Assembly: GCA_003550305.1 (NCBI GenBank)
Contig: QKYT01000224.1
Coordinates: 1 to 10,798, forward strand
Origin: Glomus cerebriforme
Taxonomy: Eukaryota > Glomeromycota > Glomeromycetes > Glomerales > Glomeraceae
DNA: 10,798 bases
Direction: 5' to 3'
Below are positions 7,544 to 10,798 of the stretch, one piece after another. A program made the translations under genes and the position numbers. The notes under the pieces are model-generated. The model had not been told where the DNA came from. It worked only from the letters and a program-made list of their open reading frames with translations, and did no database searches. Each line of letters opens with the position of its first letter. Position 1 is the first letter of the stretch.

Positions 7544-8373
7544 ATTTAAACGAAAATAGAGAAAAAAAAATGTGGAGGTTGTGATTTATAAAGGAATGTA
7601 AATAAATATAAGTTAATTAATTGTTGTTGATTCACAAACGAAGTAAAATAGACCTATTAAATTTATATGAAAGAGATGATTAGAAAGATGAAAATAAGAA
7701 AAAAAAAAAAAAAGAAAAGAAAATTGACTGACAACTTTGAAGTAATTTATAGAAAAATTCGCGAAATATAACCAGCCACAAAAAAAAAGAAAAAAAAAAA
7801 TCTTTTGACCGAAGGCCAAGAATTACATAAAAATATTAATGATTTAAAAAAAACATTAATGATCGATCATCAATTCGTTATCTGAGAGGTTAAGAATTGT
7901 TAGATTAATAATATAATATAATAAAAATATGTTATAACAAATCAGGAAGAATTACTTACAACTTTCAGCCAAAAAAATATAATAAATTATCTACAAATAT
8001 CGAATAAATATGAGATTTGTTAACATATTAAATTTTGGTAAGTGGCAAGATGTTATTGGATTGAACCAAAAGAGTATTAAATCATTTTTGGGGCTGATTA
8101 TGAAGTTACCTCAAAAAAATATATTGATTTGAGAAACGGTTGGTAGTAAATTTTAGCCATTAACGAAAATTAAATCATTTGGTAAACTAAAATAGATTAA
8201 GCTTGTGATTTAATTATGGAAATTTTGCGTTAATATTCTCTCCGAGAATAAATAAGTGAAAGAACGAACCAAAAATGACCGATGAAAGAATATCCACATG
8301 TAAAAGAGGTTCTTTATATATATATAATTTTTGTTAATTTTTTTATTCCCCACATTTTTTTTTTAAGTTAGCG
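7544..8373. other. 5' flank of the F-box/kelch gene
   Basis: This region is upstream of the minus-strand gene. Nearest the start is an A9 run and a minus-strand TTTATAAA at 7593-7586, possibly a TATA box but only about 45 bases from the ATG. A 68-residue minus-strand frame at 7613-7819 is F-rich, starts at TTG and arises from A-runs, so it is rejected as a gene. TA-repeat sequence occurs at 8318-8327. I see no other gene or RNA gene. Confidence 0.4.
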
Positions 8374-8389
8374 TGATGTAATTGCATCA
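8374..8389. promoter_or_regulatory. bZIP-like dyad TGATGTAATTGCATCA
   Basis: This 16-bp near-palindrome has a single mismatched pair. Read on the minus strand it contains TGATGCAAT, the composite C/EBP-ATF type site. It lies about 830 bp upstream of the F-box/kelch start, so a role there is only possible. Confidence 0.3.
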
Positions 8390-8579
8390 TATCCTTGCAG
8401 TTTTACCGAAATAAGCAACAAACAAATAATAAAAATAATAATAATTTATTGATTATACCTTATTATATAATTTAAAAATTTTTTAAATTATGCAATAAAT
8501 ATTTAATTTTTTAAATTATTCCCCGTTAATAATGTATAAGTGGCCGCAATCCTTTTTTATTACTGGATTTGTATTAGAT
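8390..8579. other. Intergenic A+T-rich stretch
   Basis: No coding frame or structured element is seen. A richer patch around 8521-8550 (CCCCGTTAA, GTGGCCGC) has no recognisable role. Confidence 0.35.
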
Positions 8580-8598
8580 CGGCAAATTCGCTTTGCCG
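8580..8598. repeat. Small perfect hairpin CGGCAAA-TTCGC-TTTGCCG
   Basis: A 7-bp perfect inverted repeat with four G/C bases per arm and a 5-base loop is unusual in this A+T-rich setting. A related 13-base string, with 12 matches, occurs inverted at 8956-8968, so these could be inner parts of an old pair of terminal repeats about 390 bp apart. No transposase or target duplication is seen. Confidence 0.5.
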
Positions 8599-8759
8599 TT
8601 TAAGATTAGTATGACGGATCTATGATTCATTAAGAGTTACGGAAATTATTGATGTCGTCAAACCACGCGGAAAAGTTTATATATTATAATTTATGTGCCC
8701 CAGCTCTTTTTTTTTTTTTTGCCACATTAAGCCATCGTGAACATGAGAGAGAAAGAAAA

Positions 8760-8822
8760 TTCAACCAATGAATGAAACCCCCGAGCCTAACCTGTTTCAA
8801 TGATCAATTGTTCAACCAATGA
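8760..8822 (+). promoter_or_regulatory. Two CCAAT boxes in a repeated 12-mer
   Basis: TTCAACCAATGA occurs at 8760-8771 and again at 8811-8822, each holding CCAAT (8765-8769 and 8816-8820), the site of the HAP/NF-Y complex. A TATATAAG follows at 8902-8909, about 85 bp downstream of the second box. Together they look like a plus-strand promoter. The first ATG beyond it (8938) opens only seven codons, so no gene can be assigned. Confidence 0.35.
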
Positions 8823-8969
8823 TGCTTGGCTATCTAACTTTTGCAAGTTAACTAAATTTGTTGAATATTTAACACAGAAAGAAATAAATGATTTATTATC
8901 TTATATAAGGAAATTTTTTTGCGGTAAACCGAATTTTATGTTGTTGGCACCTGATAAGTGAATTTGCCT

Positions 8970-9735
8970 CGACGCTGATCTTGTCCGGAAATAAATATTC
9001 AATACTATCTGAAATTTTGAGCCTAAAAATACGAAAAGTAATTTATAAATAACTAGAACTAAAAAAAAATTAATTAATTTTCTTGGCAATTGTTTAGATA
9101 ATTAAATTTGGAAAATCTGATTTTTTTTTTTTTTAATTTGAACCGAGTTTATTTATTGCGTAATTTAAAGTTTATCGTAGAACTTGTAGAAGTTAATAGA
9201 ATTATCAAGAAAAATTAAGAAATTTGTTCATTACACCGATGACATGATTGTGAAACATCGTCATATAGTCATGAGACAGATCTTGTACAATCAAGGTGAG
9301 CCATATTAGTTGATTTATATAAAATTTTGTGGCGCAAAAAATATTGCGTGATTTAAAGCAATCAACTTCTTATATAATCATATTATTAATATATTTATTA
9401 ATAATATACTAACTGGTTAATCATGATTTTTAAGAATTTATCTAATGCATTATCTTAAAATGGTAGTCGATCATGATTTCTTGGTTGAATAAAAAAAAAG
9501 TAGCAGGTAGTGGTTTTAAAAAATATTTATTTTGCTAAGATAAAATCAAATTTGCTTATTCAAAGAAAAATATAACTTAATATAATTATTAATTATTTAA
9601 ACATATCATTTGAATTTTAAAAGGTAGAAAATATTTATTAATTTCATCTAAATTAAAATAATCTGAATAATACAAGAAATACTAAATAAAATATAATATT
9701 TTATGAATAAATCTAATTGTAATATCCTGTTAGGC
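8970..9735. other. Gene-poor A+T-rich stretch
   Basis: I see no supportable gene. A plus-strand frame open from 9190 to 9306 (ATG at 9244, ending QGEPY) has fairly balanced composition but is short and matches nothing I know. A 62-residue minus-strand frame at 8901-9089 begins with TTG and is not convincing. A short dyad, CGATG facing CATCG, lies near 9240-9260. Confidence 0.35.
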
Positions 9736-9758
9736 TGTTACACATTTTATTTGTAACA
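9736..9758. repeat. Hairpin TGTTACA-n9-TGTAACA
   Basis: A perfect 7-bp inverted repeat with a 9-base A+T loop. It is small, and no associated gene or element boundary is visible. Confidence 0.4.
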
Positions 9759-9957
9759 ACTCCAGAAAATAGGTCCAGATAATAAATTTTTATTCATAGA
9801 ATTTATTTATTTATTTATAAGAATTTTAATTTATCAACCTAAATATAATAAAAATAACAATACATATTAATATAGTAAAAGTAAATATGCGTTTTTTTAA
9901 TCTTTTTTATCATTTATATTACTAGGCAACCAAGCTAAAACATTCTAAAGGAAATGT

Positions 9958-10420
9958 TGAAAAGAAAGAAGTACACAAAAAAAAAGGAATAAATGAAATA
10001 AAAAAAAGGAAAGGAAGAAATAAACAAAGAAAAAAAAGAAGAAAGAAGAAATAAACAAAGAAAAGAAAGAAGAAATAAACAAAAAAAAAAGAAGTAAAGA
10101 AGTAAAAGAAAAGAAAAAAAGGAAAAAGTAAATAAAAAAGAAATAAATAAAGAAAAAAAAAAGAAAAGAAGGGTAATTAGAACAAAAAAAAACTTTTCTT
10201 CTTGCCAAAAANAAAAAAAAATAAAAAGAAGACTTATCTAAAGACCAAAATGTTAAAGAGTAGAAAAAAAAGAAATTAAAATAAAAAAAACTTACTAAAA
10301 ATAAAAATAAAACCTAAAAGATAAAGAGCTAATCTAAATGAAAAAAAAAGCAAAAAAAGAAAAGAAGTTAAAGAAGAAAAAAAAATAAAAACAAACAAAT
10401 AAATAAAAAATGAAATTACA
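9958..10420. repeat. Purine-rich (A/G) low-complexity tract
   Basis: For over 400 bp the plus strand is almost entirely A and G, with few T or C. Part of it repeats: GAAGAAATAAACAAA occurs at 10014-10028, 10045-10059 and 10069-10083. The phenylalanine-rich minus-strand frame across it is an artefact of composition and starts at TTG. One base, 10212, is an N, so the length and sequence here are uncertain. Confidence 0.75.
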
Positions 10421-10798
10421 AAAAAGTTGACATAAATGGAAATCATCTAAAGTGAAAGCAAATCATATGTGTGATTTATAAAAATACAAATTTATAGGAA
10501 TAAATGTTTATTTAAAGAAATAAAATAGGTTAAAAATACTGATTTTGACTTTACATATAGATGAACAAACTTTGCTGATCACATTCAAAAATAGATAAAT
10601 TAATTTTTATAAAAATAAAAAAGTCAAATAAATCAAAAGTGGTATTTATAACCTTATTTTGCATTTTAAGTAAATTTGCAAGAGCAGGCTAAAATACACC
10701 TACTATATGTATTATTTTAACAAGCAATTTTTTTTCTGAAGTCACATGATTTGTTCTCACTTTAAATAACCTTCCTAAATGAAAAGAAAAAAAAAAAA
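10421..10798. other. A+T-rich terminal stretch ending in A12
   Basis: No gene, RNA gene or clear repeat is visible. The window closes with twelve A (10787-10798), mirroring the T-run at base 1, which fits a contig ending at a homopolymer. Confidence 0.4.

Noticed and set aside
7613..7819. 68-residue F-rich minus-strand frame
   Set aside because: It starts at TTG and consists largely of poly-A runs read as phenylalanine and leucine.
8901..9089. 62-residue minus-strand frame
   Set aside because: It starts at TTG, is short, and has no recognisable domain.
9190..9309. Small plus-strand frame with a donor-like AAGGTGAG near its end
   Set aside because: The composition is interesting, but there is no matching downstream exon or recognisable homology, so it was not called as a gene.
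9945..10208. 87-residue F-rich minus-strand frame that looks like a membrane protein
   Set aside because: The hydrophobicity comes only from the purine tract; it starts at TTG.

Overview
The window is very A+T-rich eukaryotic DNA, full of long homopolymer A or T runs. It holds one gene that can be read with confidence: a two-exon F-box/kelch protein on the minus strand. The intron has GT-AG ends and the gene has no bacterial-type ribosome binding site. Together with a decayed Crinkler-family gene, this points to a fungal nuclear genome. An arbuscular mycorrhizal fungus of the Rhizophagus/Glomeromycotina type, where both families are greatly expanded, fits best; this assignment is inference. 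Homopolymers at both ends (T9 and A12) and one N at 10212 suggest a draft contig whose ends lie at hard-to-assemble runs.

Layout. 145-840: four degenerate tandem copies of a satellite unit of about 155-186 bp. 1264-2337: a Crinkler-like pseudogene on the plus strand, readable in one frame for over 1 kb despite eleven internal stops before a terminal one, possibly followed by more decayed coding sequence to about 2610. 2949-3139: two 86-bp tandem copies, each able to fold into a hairpin, with several paired changes in the stems. 3629-3787: a cluster of A+T palindromes. 4490-4945: a patch rich in regulatory motifs, with two perfect three-unit heat-shock elements, a minus-strand TATA box and three bZIP/CRE half-sites, but no clear gene beside it. 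5802-7543: the F-box/kelch gene, read right to left. 8374-8970: bZIP-, CCAAT- and TATA-like motifs plus a strong small hairpin, again without a recognisable gene. 9958-10420: a purine-only low-complexity tract.

How the parts relate. The F-box/kelch protein is probably a substrate receptor of an SCF ubiquitin ligase; nothing else in the window is an obvious partner. The Crinkler relic and the satellite both look worn down mainly by base substitution, which fits silenced, gene-poor accessory DNA. Apart from the kelch gene, all the longer open frames examined begin at TTG and not ATG, are low-complexity, or are antisense shadows, and are not called as genes.
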